From Pseudoduganella ginsengisoli (lineage in GTDB: Bacteria > Pseudomonadota > Gammaproteobacteria > Burkholderiales > Burkholderiaceae_D), in assembly GCF_009720865.1 (NCBI RefSeq), contig NZ_WNLA01000009.1, positions 62,001 through 126,000 on the forward strand: a stretch of 64,000 nucleotides of DNA, written 5' to 3'. Shown piece after piece: positions 48,591 to 57,780 of this stretch. The number at the start of each line of letters is the position of its first letter. The stretch's first letter is position 1. The notes below the pieces were generated by a model. That model made no database searches, had not been told where the DNA came from, and saw only the letters and a program-made list of their open reading frames with translations. Both the position numbers and the translations under genes were made by a program.

Positions 48591-51161
48591 ATGGCTGTTC
48601 CTATGCATCCCTCCGCATTGCTGATCAAAGCCAACCCACACATGCGGGCCCGCACCCGCCAGCTCCTCGAACAACTGGGAGCGCACGTGGAAGAAACAGG
48701 CGCCGGCATGGATGGCCTGGCCCTGTTTGAAGCCATGACGCCGGATATTGTCGTGCTGGATATGGCCATGCAAGACCTCGACGCCCATACCGTATGCCGC
48801 ACGATCCGCAAGCTGCCCAACGGCCAGTCCGTACCCGTGCTGGCCTTGCTGGATTATGAAGACAGCCGCGTCATCGACGCGGCCTACGACGCGGGCGCCA
48901 CGGACTGCCTGGTTAAACCCGTCTGCGCCACCGTATTGCGGCGCCGCGTGCGCTACATGCTCGATAGCCGCCACTGCCTGCACGTGCTGGCCGCGAAAGA
49001 AGCGCAGCTGGCCAAGGCGCAAAGCATTGCCGCAGTCGGCAGCTGGTACTGGGATATCCTGGAAGGGCATATCCAGATGTCCGATGAAATGCGCCGCCTG
49101 CACGGCACGACGGAAGATGTCGTCGATGGCAATTGCGACGTGCTGCTGCGCCACGTGCATCCGGAAGACCGCCCGCTGGTGGAACTGGCGCTGCAAAATG
49201 CGTGGCGCCTGGGCCTGCCGTACGACATCGAATACCGCTTGCTGTGCGCTGATGGCACGCAGCGCTACGTACAGGGCAAATGTGAAGTGGCGATGGCCCC
49301 GTCGCGCCAGCCGCTGCGCATGGTGGGCACGGTGCAAGACATCAGCGAACGCAAACTGCAGGAAGTACGCCTGCTGAAAACCGCCAACTATGACGTGTTG
49401 ACGGACATCCCCAACCGCAACCTGTTGAACGACCGCGTGACGCAAGCCATCGCGCATGCGCAGCGCGCGGGCCAGCAGGTGGTGATGTGCTGCCTCGATC
49501 TCGATGGTTTTAAATTCATCAACAACAGCTTTGGCTATGCGGCGGGCGACATGCTGCTGCGCATGGTGGCGCTGCGCTTGACGGACGCGGTGCGCGAATG
49601 CGATACGGTGGCGCGCCTGGGCGGCGGCGAATTCATCGTGGTCTTGCACGGCGTCGACAAGGATGCGCCGGTGGGGGCATTGGCCCGCAAGATAATGAAC
49701 CAGTTCCTCGCGCCATTCGTCGTGGAAGGCCAGGACATTTACGTTACGGCCAGCGTCGGCATCAGCGTCTATCCGCAAGACAGCCATAACGGCGACGGCT
49801 TGCTGCGCTGTGCCGACGCGGCGCTGCATATGGCGAAAGGGCGGGGCCGCAATTGCGCGGAATTTTATACGCATAAAATGGGCGTCGATGCCGAGCGCCA
49901 TATGGCGCTGGAAACCGCCATGCGCACGGCGCTGGACAACGGTGAATTCGAACTGGATTACCAGCCCAAGGTGGCGCTGCGCGGCGGGCAAGTGTTTGGC
50001 ATGGAAGCGCTGCTGCGGTGGCGCCGTCCCGGCCTTGGCGTCGTGTCGCCGGCCGAATTCATCCCGCTGGCGGAAGAAACGGGCGCCATTGTCGCCATCG
50101 GCGAATGGGTACTGCGCACCGCATGCCGCCAGTTGCGGCACTGGCATGACATGGGGCACACGCAATTGACGATGGCCGTGAATTTGTCGCCGCGCCAGTT
50201 CGTGCGGCAAGACGTGCCCGCACTGATCCGCGCCACCCTGGCCGACAGCGGCTTGCCTGCCAAGGCGCTGGAACTGGAGCTGACGGAAAGTATCCTGATG
50301 AGCGATGGCACCGGCGTGCGCGACGCGCTGTTGCAATTGAAAGCCATCGGCGTCACGCTGGCGCTCGATGACTTTGGCACCGGCTATTCCAGCCTGTCGT
50401 ACCTGAAGCGCTTCCCCATCGATGTGCTGAAAATCGACCGCTCATTTATCCAGGACCTGGCGGCCGATGCGGAAGATGCGTCGCTGACCCGCACCATCGT
50501 GCTGATGGCGCAATCGCTGCACATGAAAACCGTGGCGGAAGGCGTGGAAACGCTGGCGCAACTGAGTTTTTTAAGGCGCTGCAAGTGCGATGCGATTCAG
50601 GGTTATTTCTTCAGCAAGCCATTGAATGCGGACGCCATGACCAGCTTGCTGCGCGACCGGCGCTGCCTGCCGGCCGTGGTCAATGCGGTCAACCCGCGCC
50701 AGACTTTGCTGATCGTGCATGACAGCATGGACGTGGTGGCGTCGCTGTCCGGCATGCTGCGCGACGAGGGTTATCAGATCCTGGGCGCCGCCACACCGGA
50801 ACAAGCATTTGAGTTGCTGGCCATCCATCCGGTGCAAGTGATCCTGTGCACACTGCGCCTGCCCGCGATGAGCGGTACCGCGCTGCTGGAACGCGTCAAG
50901 AAGATGTGCCCGGAAACCATCCGCATCCTGTTGTCCGAGCACCGCGACCTCGATGCGGTACTGGAAGCCATCGACCGCGGCACGGCATACCGCTTCTATA
51001 GCAAGCCGTGGGATGAACGCAAGCTGCGGGAAAACTTGCGTGATGCGTTCCGCCATCAGGCGGCGTTGTATGGCAGCGGCAATGCCGGCGCGGGCAATGG
51101 CGCCGACGGCGACGACCCCTTTACTGGCGACGCCTTGCCGGCGCTGCTGGAACGCGGTTAG
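48591..51161 (+). CDS. REC-PAS-GGDEF-EAL-REC protein (cyclic di-GMP signalling)
   Basis: 856-residue cytoplasmic signalling protein. The N-terminal receiver (about 9-125) keeps Asp57 (VVLDMAM) but lacks the usual acidic pair (LIKANPHM). A PAS domain follows (about 145-250). The GGDEF domain has the active-site motif changed to GGGEF (344-348), so cyclase activity is doubtful. The EAL domain is intact (E472-A473-L474 in GMEALLRW; later DDFGTGYSSLSYLKRFPIDVLKIDRSF), so phosphodiesterase activity on cyclic di-GMP is likely. A C-terminal receiver (about 702-830) has Cys753 in place of the phosphoacceptor Asp (VILCTLRLPAMSG). An AAGGGAC ribosome site precedes the ATG. It stands alone after the tRNA. 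Confidence 0.92.
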   Translation: MAVPMHPSALLIKANPHMRARTRQLLEQLGAHVEETGAGMDGLALFEAMTPDIVVLDMAMQDLDAHTVCRTIRKLPNGQSVPVLALLDYEDSRVIDAAYDAGATDCLVKPVCATVLRRRVRYMLDSRHCLHVLAAKEAQLAKAQSIAAVGSWYWDILEGHIQMSDEMRRLHGTTEDVVDGNCDVLLRHVHPEDRPLVELALQNAWRLGLPYDIEYRLLCADGTQRYVQGKCEVAMAPSRQPLRMVGTVQDISERKLQEVRLLKTANYDVLTDIPNRNLLNDRVTQAIAHAQRAGQQVVMCCLDLDGFKFINNSFGYAAGDMLLRMVALRLTDAVRECDTVARLGGGEFIVVLHGVDKDAPVGALARKIMNQFLAPFVVEGQDIYVTASVGISVYPQDSHNGDGLLRCADAALHMAKGRGRNCAEFYTHKMGVDAERHMALETAMRTALDNGEFELDYQPKVALRGGQVFGMEALLRWRRPGLGVVSPAEFIPLAEETGAIVAIGEWVLRTACRQLRHWHDMGHTQLTMAVNLSPRQFVRQDVPALIRATLADSGLPAKALELELTESILMSDGTGVRDALLQLKAIGVTLALDDFGTGYSSLSYLKRFPIDVLKIDRSFIQDLAADAEDASLTRTIVLMAQSLHMKTVAEGVETLAQLSFLRRCKCDAIQGYFFSKPLNADAMTSLLRDRRCLPAVVNAVNPRQTLLIVHDSMDVVASLSGMLRDEGYQILGAATPEQAFELLAIHPVQVILCTLRLPAMSGTALLERVKKMCPETIRILLSEHRDLDAVLEAIDRGTAYRFYSKPWDERKLRENLRDAFRHQAALYGSGNAGAGNGADGDDPFTGDALPALLERG

Positions 51162-51197
51162 CGCTTGCCGGCTGCGCGCCAGTACCCGTCTGCAACG

Positions 51198-52730
51198 CTA
51201 CGCCGCCCGAGGAGACAGTTCCGCCTGCAGCGCTTCCAGCAGCCTGCCGCAGTCAAATACTTTGAGTGTGGTGCGCACGCCATCCGGGCTGTCAGTAATG
51301 TCGATGACTTCCCCTGCATCCCGCTGCAGCGCACTGTCCGCATTTTTATTGCGCATCAGGCTGGGGGCGGCAAAGCGTTTGCTGTCTTCGATGGTCTTGA
51401 TGCTGTCGACGGCATCGACAATCAATCCATAGCAATTGCCATCCAGTTCGCCAATCAGGATTTTCTGTTCCGACGCCTCCGCCAGCGGCGCCATGCCGTA
51501 CAGCGCGCGCAAATCAATCAGCGTCACCATTTGCTGGCGCAAATTCAACATGCCGCGCATGTAATCCGGCATGCCGGGCGGGCACGAGATGGCGCCGGAA
51601 ACGTCGATGATTTCGCGGACTTTCCTGATTTCCACGGCATACGTCATGTCCAGCTTGAACGTGATGTACACCTTGCGGCTGGCATTGCGTTTCAAGCGCT
51701 CTTGCTCGGTGCTTTCCGCCGTGCTTTCGCCGGGGTACAGGCTGGCGTGGCCTTTTTGCATGTCGAGAATTTCACTGCGCGACAGGATTTGTTGATGATC
51801 GAGCAAAATCACGTCTTCGTGCTCCGGCCGGGAAATGCAGCCCCTGAACATGCCGGAACGGGCTTTGCTTAGCAACGGAATCGGCATCACGTCATCTTCG
51901 GCAAAGTGAATGATGTTGTCCACCGAGTCCACCATGAAGCCCACCGTGGCGTCGTCCGTGCGGACAATGATGATGCGCCGCTCCGGCGGCGCTGCGCACG
52001 TTTCTGCCGGCGCCGTTTCCTGTTCCGCCAGCAGCCGGGCGAAGTCCACCACGGCAACCGGGCTGCCGCGGAAATTGATGCGGCCCAGGCACAGCTTGCT
52101 GTTCAGCAGGGAACTGTGAATTTCCGGCACATTGATGATTTCCTGGATGCCGCTCATGTCGAAGGCAAATGATGCGGACCCCACGTGGAAGCTGACGCAG
52201 CGGCGCCGCGCCGCCAGCGTGTGAAAGTGCTGGCGCTGCTGCTTTTGGCATGCCGTTTGCAGGGCCAGCACGTGCGGCACGTTTTCGATGCTGATCAGGG
52301 CATGCGGATCGAGTACCTGAATCAGGCGATCACCCTGTTCCAGCAAAATGGTGCCGGCAATGACGCCTTGCGTGCTGCCGCGCGCATAATTGAGCGTACT
52401 ACGCTGGTCGGGACGCACGCGCAGCACTTCACCTGTCGCATGAAACAAAATGCCGACCAGCACTTGCTGGAAATCGACGATGGCGATCTTGTGGCTTTTG
52501 TCGGCCCGTGGCGCATCGGGCTGGAAGATGCGGCCCAGGTTGACCACCGGGATGACGCTGCCCCGCAGCGTGAAGATGCCTTCGAGGTAGGGGGGCGCCA
52601 ATGGGATGGCGCTGATCCTGTCCGGGAAGTTGACGACTTCGCGGATGCTGCTGGCGGGCAGGGCGAACTCGTCGCCGCCCAGCACAAACGAGCCAAACAG
52701 TTCAGTGGCGGTGGGTTCCTGGCTGGTCAT
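51198..52730 (-). CDS. Triple-domain CheW-like coupling protein
   Basis: 510-residue protein made of three CheW domains in a row: about 8-150 (FGSFVLGGDEFALPASSIREVVNFP; GIFTLRGSVIPVVNLGRIF), 170-315 (SFHVGSASFAFDMSGIQEIINVP; GRINFRGSPVAVVDFARLL) and 345-490 (ITFKLDMTYAVEIRKVREIIDV; GMLNLRQQMVTLIDLRALYGM). CheW links chemoreceptors to CheA, and a triple form could bridge several partners. Last gene of the MCP-CheR-CheD-CheW operon, 20 bases after cheD. No CheA is encoded in the window, so it must use one from elsewhere or act without it. Confidence 0.93.
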   Translation of the reverse strand: MTSQEPTATELFGSFVLGGDEFALPASSIREVVNFPDRISAIPLAPPYLEGIFTLRGSVIPVVNLGRIFQPDAPRADKSHKIAIVDFQQVLVGILFHATGEVLRVRPDQRSTLNYARGSTQGVIAGTILLEQGDRLIQVLDPHALISIENVPHVLALQTACQKQQRQHFHTLAARRRCVSFHVGSASFAFDMSGIQEIINVPEIHSSLLNSKLCLGRINFRGSPVAVVDFARLLAEQETAPAETCAAPPERRIIIVRTDDATVGFMVDSVDNIIHFAEDDVMPIPLLSKARSGMFRGCISRPEHEDVILLDHQQILSRSEILDMQKGHASLYPGESTAESTEQERLKRNASRKVYITFKLDMTYAVEIRKVREIIDVSGAISCPPGMPDYMRGMLNLRQQMVTLIDLRALYGMAPLAEASEQKILIGELDGNCYGLIVDAVDSIKTIEDSKRFAAPSLMRNKNADSALQRDAGEVIDITDSPDGVRTTLKVFDCGRLLEALQAELSPRAA

Positions 52731-52750
52731 ATGCTGTCATGCTCCGCTGA

Positions 52751-53248
52751 TCAATCTTGCACCGGCACGATGTCGCGCACGATGACGTTCTGGGTGGCGC
52801 AATCGACGTACATGGTGCGGCCGTATTCGCCGCCCAGGCACGTGGCGCTGACGTGCAGGCCCCGCTCGCGCAGGTATTTGCGGGCCGCCGCGGCATTTTG
52901 CCGGCCTACTTGCAGGCGCTGCGAGCGCTTGTCGAGCATGCTGGCGCCGCCCGCCACGACGGCTTCGATATCGGGGTAGTCTTCTTCATGCGCGCCCATC
53001 AGCCGCAGCAGGCTGGGCACGGCCACGCTGACATAGCGCGCACTGGCGGCCAATTCGGCAGCGGAGGCTTGCTGTCCAGGCGCTTCCGGCAGCAGGCAAT
53101 GCGCCAGGCCGCAGCGCCCGGCTGCTTTCCAGATCAGGGCAATGCCGACGCATGACCCCAGCACAGCTTCCAGCTGGCCGCCGCTGGCGCCGATTTTCAA
53201 TTGGCCGATGCCGACGCGCTGGCATCCCGCTGCAGGTACGGTATTCAT
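52751..53248 (-). CDS. cheD: Chemoreceptor glutamine deamidase CheD
   Basis: 165-residue CheD, which deamidates receptor glutamines and can interact with CheC-type phosphatases. The start at 53248 overlaps the cheR stop by 4 bases and begins MNTVPAAGCQRVGIGQLKIG; a longer frame runs through cheR. The catalytic cysteine lies in VLGSCVGIALIW, the histidine in GLAHCLLPE, and the threonine is replaced by Ser/Ala-rich sequence that I cannot align with certainty. The C-terminus has ARKYLRERGLHVSATCLGGEYGRTMY, as in the family. Confidence 0.94.
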   Translation of the reverse strand: MNTVPAAGCQRVGIGQLKIGASGGQLEAVLGSCVGIALIWKAAGRCGLAHCLLPEAPGQQASAAELAASARYVSVAVPSLLRLMGAHEEDYPDIEAVVAGGASMLDKRSQRLQVGRQNAAAARKYLRERGLHVSATCLGGEYGRTMYVDCATQNVIVRDIVPVQD

Positions 53249-54078
53249 GATGCGACTGCCTTCATCTGGTAAATCATAGGGCGCGCCAGCGTATAAGCGG
53301 TGTCCAGGCGGCTGATGGATTCGGACTCGCCGATGATCATGACGGCGTGGTGCGCCATGCTGCGGCGGGCCTGCTCCAGCACCGTGTGCTGATGCGCGAG
53401 GTCGAAATAAATCAATACATTGCGCAGCAAGACCAGGTCGAATTGCTGCTGTGGCTGCAGTGGATGCAGCAAATTGTGGCAGCGCAGTTCGATATTTTTG
53501 CGCAGGGTGTCGTTCACTTGCATGCATCCCTGTGGCGATGGCTGGAAGTAGTTCGCCAGCCGCGCCGGATACGCTTCGCGCAGGCGCTGCACGGAGCGGC
53601 CGGAATAGCAGCCTGAGCGCGCCAGGTCCAGCATCTGGCGCGAAATATCCGTGCCCACGATGCGGTAGCGGAAAGCCGGATGTTTGGCGTGGAATTCTTC
53701 GCAGAGCATGGCCAGCGAATACAGTTCCTCGCCACTGGCGGCGGCAGCGGACCAGATGTCGAGCCGCTTGCCCCGGTGCTCGCTCCACCACTGCGGCAGG
53801 AACTCCTGTTCCAGGTACGCCCATATTTGCGGCGTGCGGAAAAACAGCGTGTCGTTGGTGGTAACGAGGTCGATAAAATGGGGCACTTCGTCGCTGTCTT
53901 GTTCCACCCTGTCCAGGTAAGCGCGATAGCCGGACAGCGCCAGCGCATCCATGCGCGGGCGCAGGCGCCGTTCCAGCAAATTGCGTTTGTGTTCCCCCAT
54001 CGTGATGCCCGTGTGCTTGCGGACCAGGGCAATCAGCGCTGCCAATGTCGGCCGGTCCAGTTCAGGGGCGGCGGCCAT
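53245..54078 (-). CDS. cheR: Chemotaxis protein methyltransferase CheR
   Basis: S-adenosylmethionine-dependent methyltransferase acting on receptor glutamates. 277 residues from ATG 54078; a GTG at 54084 overlaps the receptor stop and is possible. The N-terminal helical domain (LIALVRKHTGITMGEHKRNLLERRLRPRM) precedes the SAM-binding fold (LDIWSAAAASGEELYSLAMLCEE; YRIVGTDISRQMLDLARSGCYSGRSVQRL; FDLVLLRNVLIYFDLAHQHTVL). It lies between the chemoreceptor and cheD with overlapping or touching ends, so the products are probably made together. Confidence 0.95.
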   Translation of the reverse strand: MAAAPELDRPTLAALIALVRKHTGITMGEHKRNLLERRLRPRMDALALSGYRAYLDRVEQDSDEVPHFIDLVTTNDTLFFRTPQIWAYLEQEFLPQWWSEHRGKRLDIWSAAAASGEELYSLAMLCEEFHAKHPAFRYRIVGTDISRQMLDLARSGCYSGRSVQRLREAYPARLANYFQPSPQGCMQVNDTLRKNIELRCHNLLHPLQPQQQFDLVLLRNVLIYFDLAHQHTVLEQARRSMAHHAVMIIGESESISRLDTAYTLARPMIYQMKAVAS

Positions 54079-54080
54079 GG

Positions 54081-55778
54081 TCACACGACGAACCCTGAAA
54101 CTGTTTTATTCAAGTCGCCCGCCTGCTGGTTCAAGCCTTCGATGGAGCGGGCAATGCTGTCGCACGACGCAGCGGATTTTTCCGCTTCTTCCGCGATATA
54201 GCCAATCGCCGTGCTGACTTCGCGCGCCGTCAGCAATTGTTCGTGGGCGGCTTTGGAAATGTCGGAAATGGCCAGCGTGGTATTGGCCACGCCCGCTGCG
54301 ATCTTGTCGAACGCTTCGCCAGCCTGGCGCGAAATTTCGCTGCCGGCCGACGCCCGTTTGACGGATTCGTTGATCAGCTTGGAGATTTCCTTGGTGGCTT
54401 GCGACGAGCGCTCGGCCAGCTTGCGCACTTCATCGGCGACCACGGAAAAGCCCAGCCCATGTTCTCCGGCGCGCGCCGCTTCGATGGCGGCATTAAATGC
54501 CAGCATATTGGTCTGGCTGGCGATTTCACTGATGACCTTGACGATTTCCCCGATGTCTTCCGACGAACGGTTGATCAAGTCCATCGCTTCCATCGATTTT
54601 GCAACGGCTTTGGCGCCGGCTTCCGCTTCCTGCTGCGTGGACTTGGCCAGCTGGTCGGCATTGCGGGTACTGTTGGCGATGGTGTCGATGGAGGTCGTCA
54701 AGCCATCGACTGACGCATTCATTTCTTCCACGGTGGCGCCCAGCGCCTGCGTGCCCAGTGCGACGCCGGACGAGCGTTCCGCAATCGACGTGGACGCGGC
54801 GCCGAGGCCATTGGCTGCATTGACGACTTCGCCAATCACCTGGCGCAAGTCGCCGATCATTTTGCGTATGCCGGCTGCCAGGTGGTCCAGCGCTTCTTCG
54901 CCCTCGACTGCGATCTGGCTGGTCAAGTCGCCCCGTGCGGCCTTGTCGACGGATTCCAGCAAACGGTTGATTTTTGCCTTGTCGGCCGCGGCCTGGGTTT
55001 TCACGGCATTTTCCAATGCGACTTGCTCGGTGATATCCGTCGCATATTTAACGATCTTATATGGCTTGCCATTTAAATCAAAGATCGGATTATAAGTTGC
55101 CTGAATCCAAATTTCTTTCCGATCATTACCAATGCGTTTGTAACGGCCGGTATCAAATTCACCGCGATTTAACTTTTGCCAGAATCGCTTATATTCCTGG
55201 CTATTGGCATAATCCGCTTCGCAAAACATGCGGTGATGCTCACCGATAATATCTTCCTGCGTATAATTCATAACCGACAAGAAGTTGTCATTCGCACTTA
55301 GTATATGGCCCTGCATGTCGAATTCAATCACGGCCAGCGCTTTACCGATGGCGCTGACTTTGCCTTCATATTCTGTGTTGCGTTTCTTGCTTTCCGTTAC
55401 GTCCGTGGCAAATTTCACGACTTTATACGGCTTGCCGTCGCTATCGAGGATCGGGGTATAGGATGCGTTGATCCACACTTCGCGCCCACCTTTGCCCAGG
55501 CGTTTGTACTCTCCCTGGTCGAAGTCGCCGTTGCGCAGGCGAGACCAGAACTGCTTGTAGGCTGGGCTGCGCACATAGTCTGGCTCGCAAAACATCGAGT
55601 GGTGTTGCCCTTGAACTTCGTCCAGGGTGTAGCCCATAGCGTGCAGGAAATTTTCGTTGGCATGCAAGACCGTGCCATCAAGGTTGAATTCAATGACGGC
55701 CTGAACGCAATTTAGCGCGCTCATCACAGCGTGTAATTCCAGGTCCTGCGACTTGACTTCACCACTTGGAGCATTCAT
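54081..55778 (-). CDS. Soluble methyl-accepting chemotaxis protein with two PAS domains
   Basis: 565-residue chemoreceptor without membrane segments. Two closely similar PAS domains come first (about 15-130 and 145-255; [15 protein letters not shown] and [15 protein letters not shown]), each with an HH-MFCEPDY or HH-MFCEADY motif. A HAMP-like linker ([21 protein letters not shown]) and the signalling hairpin follow; its tip is [43 protein letters not shown]. There is no C-terminal CheR-tethering pentapeptide. Bases about 55040-55320, encoding the second PAS domain, are visibly richer in A/T than the rest of the gene. First gene of the chemosensory operon. Signal unknown; PAS domains often sense redox state or small ligands. 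Confidence 0.94.
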   Translation of the reverse strand: MNAPSGEVKSQDLELHAVMSALNCVQAVIEFNLDGTVLHANENFLHAMGYTLDEVQGQHHSMFCEPDYVRSPAYKQFWSRLRNGDFDQGEYKRLGKGGREVWINASYTPILDSDGKPYKVVKFATDVTESKKRNTEYEGKVSAIGKALAVIEFDMQGHILSANDNFLSVMNYTQEDIIGEHHRMFCEADYANSQEYKRFWQKLNRGEFDTGRYKRIGNDRKEIWIQATYNPIFDLNGKPYKIVKYATDITEQVALENAVKTQAAADKAKINRLLESVDKAARGDLTSQIAVEGEEALDHLAAGIRKMIGDLRQVIGEVVNAANGLGAASTSIAERSSGVALGTQALGATVEEMNASVDGLTTSIDTIANSTRNADQLAKSTQQEAEAGAKAVAKSMEAMDLINRSSEDIGEIVKVISEIASQTNMLAFNAAIEAARAGEHGLGFSVVADEVRKLAERSSQATKEISKLINESVKRASAGSEISRQAGEAFDKIAAGVANTTLAISDISKAAHEQLLTAREVSTAIGYIAEEAEKSAASCDSIARSIEGLNQQAGDLNKTVSGFVV

Positions 55779-55958
55779 GACGGACTCACTTCATTTAGGG
55801 AATAGACGGTAACTTGCAGAGGGCATTGTTATTGAGGAAACGCAAAGCAGAGTTCGCGTTTCTCCTTTAAATGATGGCGAATTTTTCGCGGAAGATTCTC
55901 ACACTTTGTCACATTTTTAGTGATAAAGCGATTTAACAGGCTGCCGGGCTGTTATCCG

Positions 55959-57131
55959 TTACATCCACTGCAATAATATATCCGCGACCTGTGGCGCGTT
56001 TAATAACTCCATGTGGTTAATACCATGAACGATGGCTTGCCGTTCTTTTGCAAAGGCCAGTGTGCGCGCAGGGTCGGCATCGCGGCCCAATGCACTGTCC
56101 AGCGGCACCAGCCCGTCGCCCACGAATTTGCAGCGCAAACGGCCGGTGTCGATGGCGCCTGCCACGGCATGGCACGCAACGCCTTGTGGCAGCGGTACGA
56201 ATGCCGGCAATCCGGCGCCATGGGCAAAGCGGTCGCGGCCCAGCCAGTCCGTGTCCAGCAAACTGCCGTGGCGCAAGTCCGTAATGCCAGCGCTGCGCAA
56301 TTTCGCCAGACGGGAAAACGGGGCGCTGTATTTGCTGAGGTCGGTCATGACGTGGACCCAGTTGCCGCCTTGTTCCAGCGGTGCGCCATGGTGCGGCGAG
56401 CCGAGGAAGACAATGTTCGTCAGCAGCTTCAGCCAGCTGTATCCCGCTTCCGCGCCGTAATGGCAGGCGCTGCGCGTGACCAGGCCGCCCATGCTGTGGC
56501 CGATGATTGCCAATTCTGTCACGGGTACCGGCCAGGACAGCGCCAGCGCCTGCAACTGCCGTGCGAAATCGCGGCCATTTTCCGCGATATGGCGGCCCGT
56601 GTTGTAGTGCAGGTAGACGGGCGTATAGCCCCGCTCGCGCCACAGCAATTCACCGTGGTCATGGCCATGGCGGCGCCACTGTAAATCATTCATGCACAGG
56701 CCATGCACCAGCACGACGATGCGGCCTGTGATCTGCCCACGTTCCATTTCCGCGCCCACGGCCAGCGGAGCGCCGTGGCGGCGCAATTGCATGGAAATGG
56801 CCAGCGGGTTGTTGCTGCGCGCCAAGGTGTCGCCCAGTACGCCATTGACGGCGGCGATCAGCGCTTCACGTCCATTGGACGGCGCTGATTCACCCAGGAA
56901 GGGTTGCAGCGCCGCCAGGGTCCGCTCCAGCCCGGCGCCGACCAGATTGGCGGAACTGCGCACGCCCCCATAGACCAGCGATGCGGCCCGCGCCAGCGGC
57001 TTGCCGGCAGGAACATTGGACAAAATGGCGGTATGCAGTGCTTCCGCGATATCGGCCACCCCTTGCACCGCTCCGGTGGCCAGCCGTGTTGCCCCGGCCA
57101 GCTCGCTTGCACGAAAGATTTTGTTCGGCAT
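55959..57131 (-). CDS. Alpha/beta hydrolase, lipase/PGAP1-like
   Basis: 390-residue hydrolase. A helical N-terminal region (1-130) precedes the catalytic fold: strand and oxyanion region IVVLVHGLCMND, nucleophile elbow GHSMGG (Ser213), and a late His in GINHMELLNAP. The pattern fits triacylglycerol lipases or PGAP1-like esterases. There is no signal peptide, so a cytoplasmic location is expected. It lies upstream of the chemoreceptor on the same strand, but 180 bases with AT-rich sequence separate them. Substrate unknown. Confidence 0.88.
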   Translation of the reverse strand: MPNKIFRASELAGATRLATGAVQGVADIAEALHTAILSNVPAGKPLARAASLVYGGVRSSANLVGAGLERTLAALQPFLGESAPSNGREALIAAVNGVLGDTLARSNNPLAISMQLRRHGAPLAVGAEMERGQITGRIVVLVHGLCMNDLQWRRHGHDHGELLWRERGYTPVYLHYNTGRHIAENGRDFARQLQALALSWPVPVTELAIIGHSMGGLVTRSACHYGAEAGYSWLKLLTNIVFLGSPHHGAPLEQGGNWVHVMTDLSKYSAPFSRLAKLRSAGITDLRHGSLLDTDWLGRDRFAHGAGLPAFVPLPQGVACHAVAGAIDTGRLRCKFVGDGLVPLDSALGRDADPARTLAFAKERQAIVHGINHMELLNAPQVADILLQWM

Positions 57132-57248
57132 TCACTTATCCTCAACACGTGGCCATGGAACGCCGATTCTAGGCTGAAATGCGTGCCTTGCAGGCACATG
57201 CGATGTCGAGGTTTTCGTCTAATGCCTGCAGGCAATCAATGCAGGTGA

Positions 57249-57392
57249 TTATTCGCTGGGCAATTCCCGCACCTCGACCGTGCCGCCGCCTTCATACACG
57301 GGATTGCCGTCGAGAAAAGCCTGTGTTGCTTCCATGCTGGCGGCGCGGATGCGGATATAGCCATCGGCCAGCTTCCGGGGAGGGGGGCGTGT
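57249..57392 (-). pseudogene. Remnant of a YciI-family gene
   Basis: The C-terminal sequence GYIRIRAASMEATQAFLDGN and the following GGTVEVRELPSE match the second half of YCII-related proteins (normally about 100 residues). The N-terminal half is missing: upstream in frame the sequence changes to unrelated residues. No plausible start or ribosome site is present for a functional short form. The rest of 57132-57248 holds nothing I recognise. Confidence 0.6.
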
Positions 57393-57407
57393 AACTATGC
57401 AAAATTG

Positions 57408-57421
57408 GCATAAGTTTATGC
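57408..57421. promoter_or_regulatory. Palindrome in an AT-rich pocket upstream of the small DNA-binding protein
   Basis: GCATAAGTTTATGC is a 14-base palindrome apart from its central GT. It lies in an AT-rich stretch (about 57395-57480) unlike its GC-rich surroundings, about 140 bases before the ATG at 57563. Confidence 0.4.
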
Positions 57422-57562
57422 AATTTGAGAATTGGAACGAAAATGGCATTGCTCATAATATAGTCAACGGCAGCTAGATCTTTGCAAGCAACTGCAAGAA
57501 TGATCAAAACGGCTGCAGACACGTACCCCGTACCCGTACCGTTGACGATCTGGAGCAAATAC

Positions 57563-57727
57563 ATGACTCAGCAGACCCAGCCGACCAAAGAGCAAGTTCG
57601 GCTTTACATGGAAGCGCGGCAAAACCAGCAATGCCCGCCGCCTTCAATCCCGGAAATCCGCCGCCAGCTGGGCTGGGGCTTGACGCAAGCGCTGGACAGC
57701 GGTGGCAGGCGGGAGGGACGGCTGTAA
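57563..57727 (+). CDS. Small protein resembling the LexA N-terminal winged helix
   Basis: 54 residues from ATG 57563, with GGAG 9 bases upstream. TKEQVRLYMEARQ, then PPPSIPEIRRQLGWGL, matches the pattern of the LexA DNA-binding domain (T-x-x-Q...PPS-x-x-E-I-x-x-x-LG), but no protease domain follows. The frame is open from 57482; that extension lacks the motif and seems non-coding. It may be a free-standing DNA-binding protein. Nothing in the sequence says what it regulates. Confidence 0.55.
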   Translation: MTQQTQPTKEQVRLYMEARQNQQCPPPSIPEIRRQLGWGLTQALDSGGRREGRL

Positions 57728-57780
57728 TCAAATTCACGCGCGGCGCCCGCCATCAGCGTGGGCGCTGTCCGCCAGTCTTG

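Noticed and set aside
48498..50336. 612-residue frame on the minus strand opposite the GGDEF-EAL gene
   Set aside because: Complement of a recognised multi-domain gene, composition biased to Gln/His/Arg/Val, no start context.
52751..53824. 357-residue form of CheD
   Set aside because: The first 190 residues are cheR read in another frame; the ATGA overlap at 53245-53248 gives the normal CheD length.
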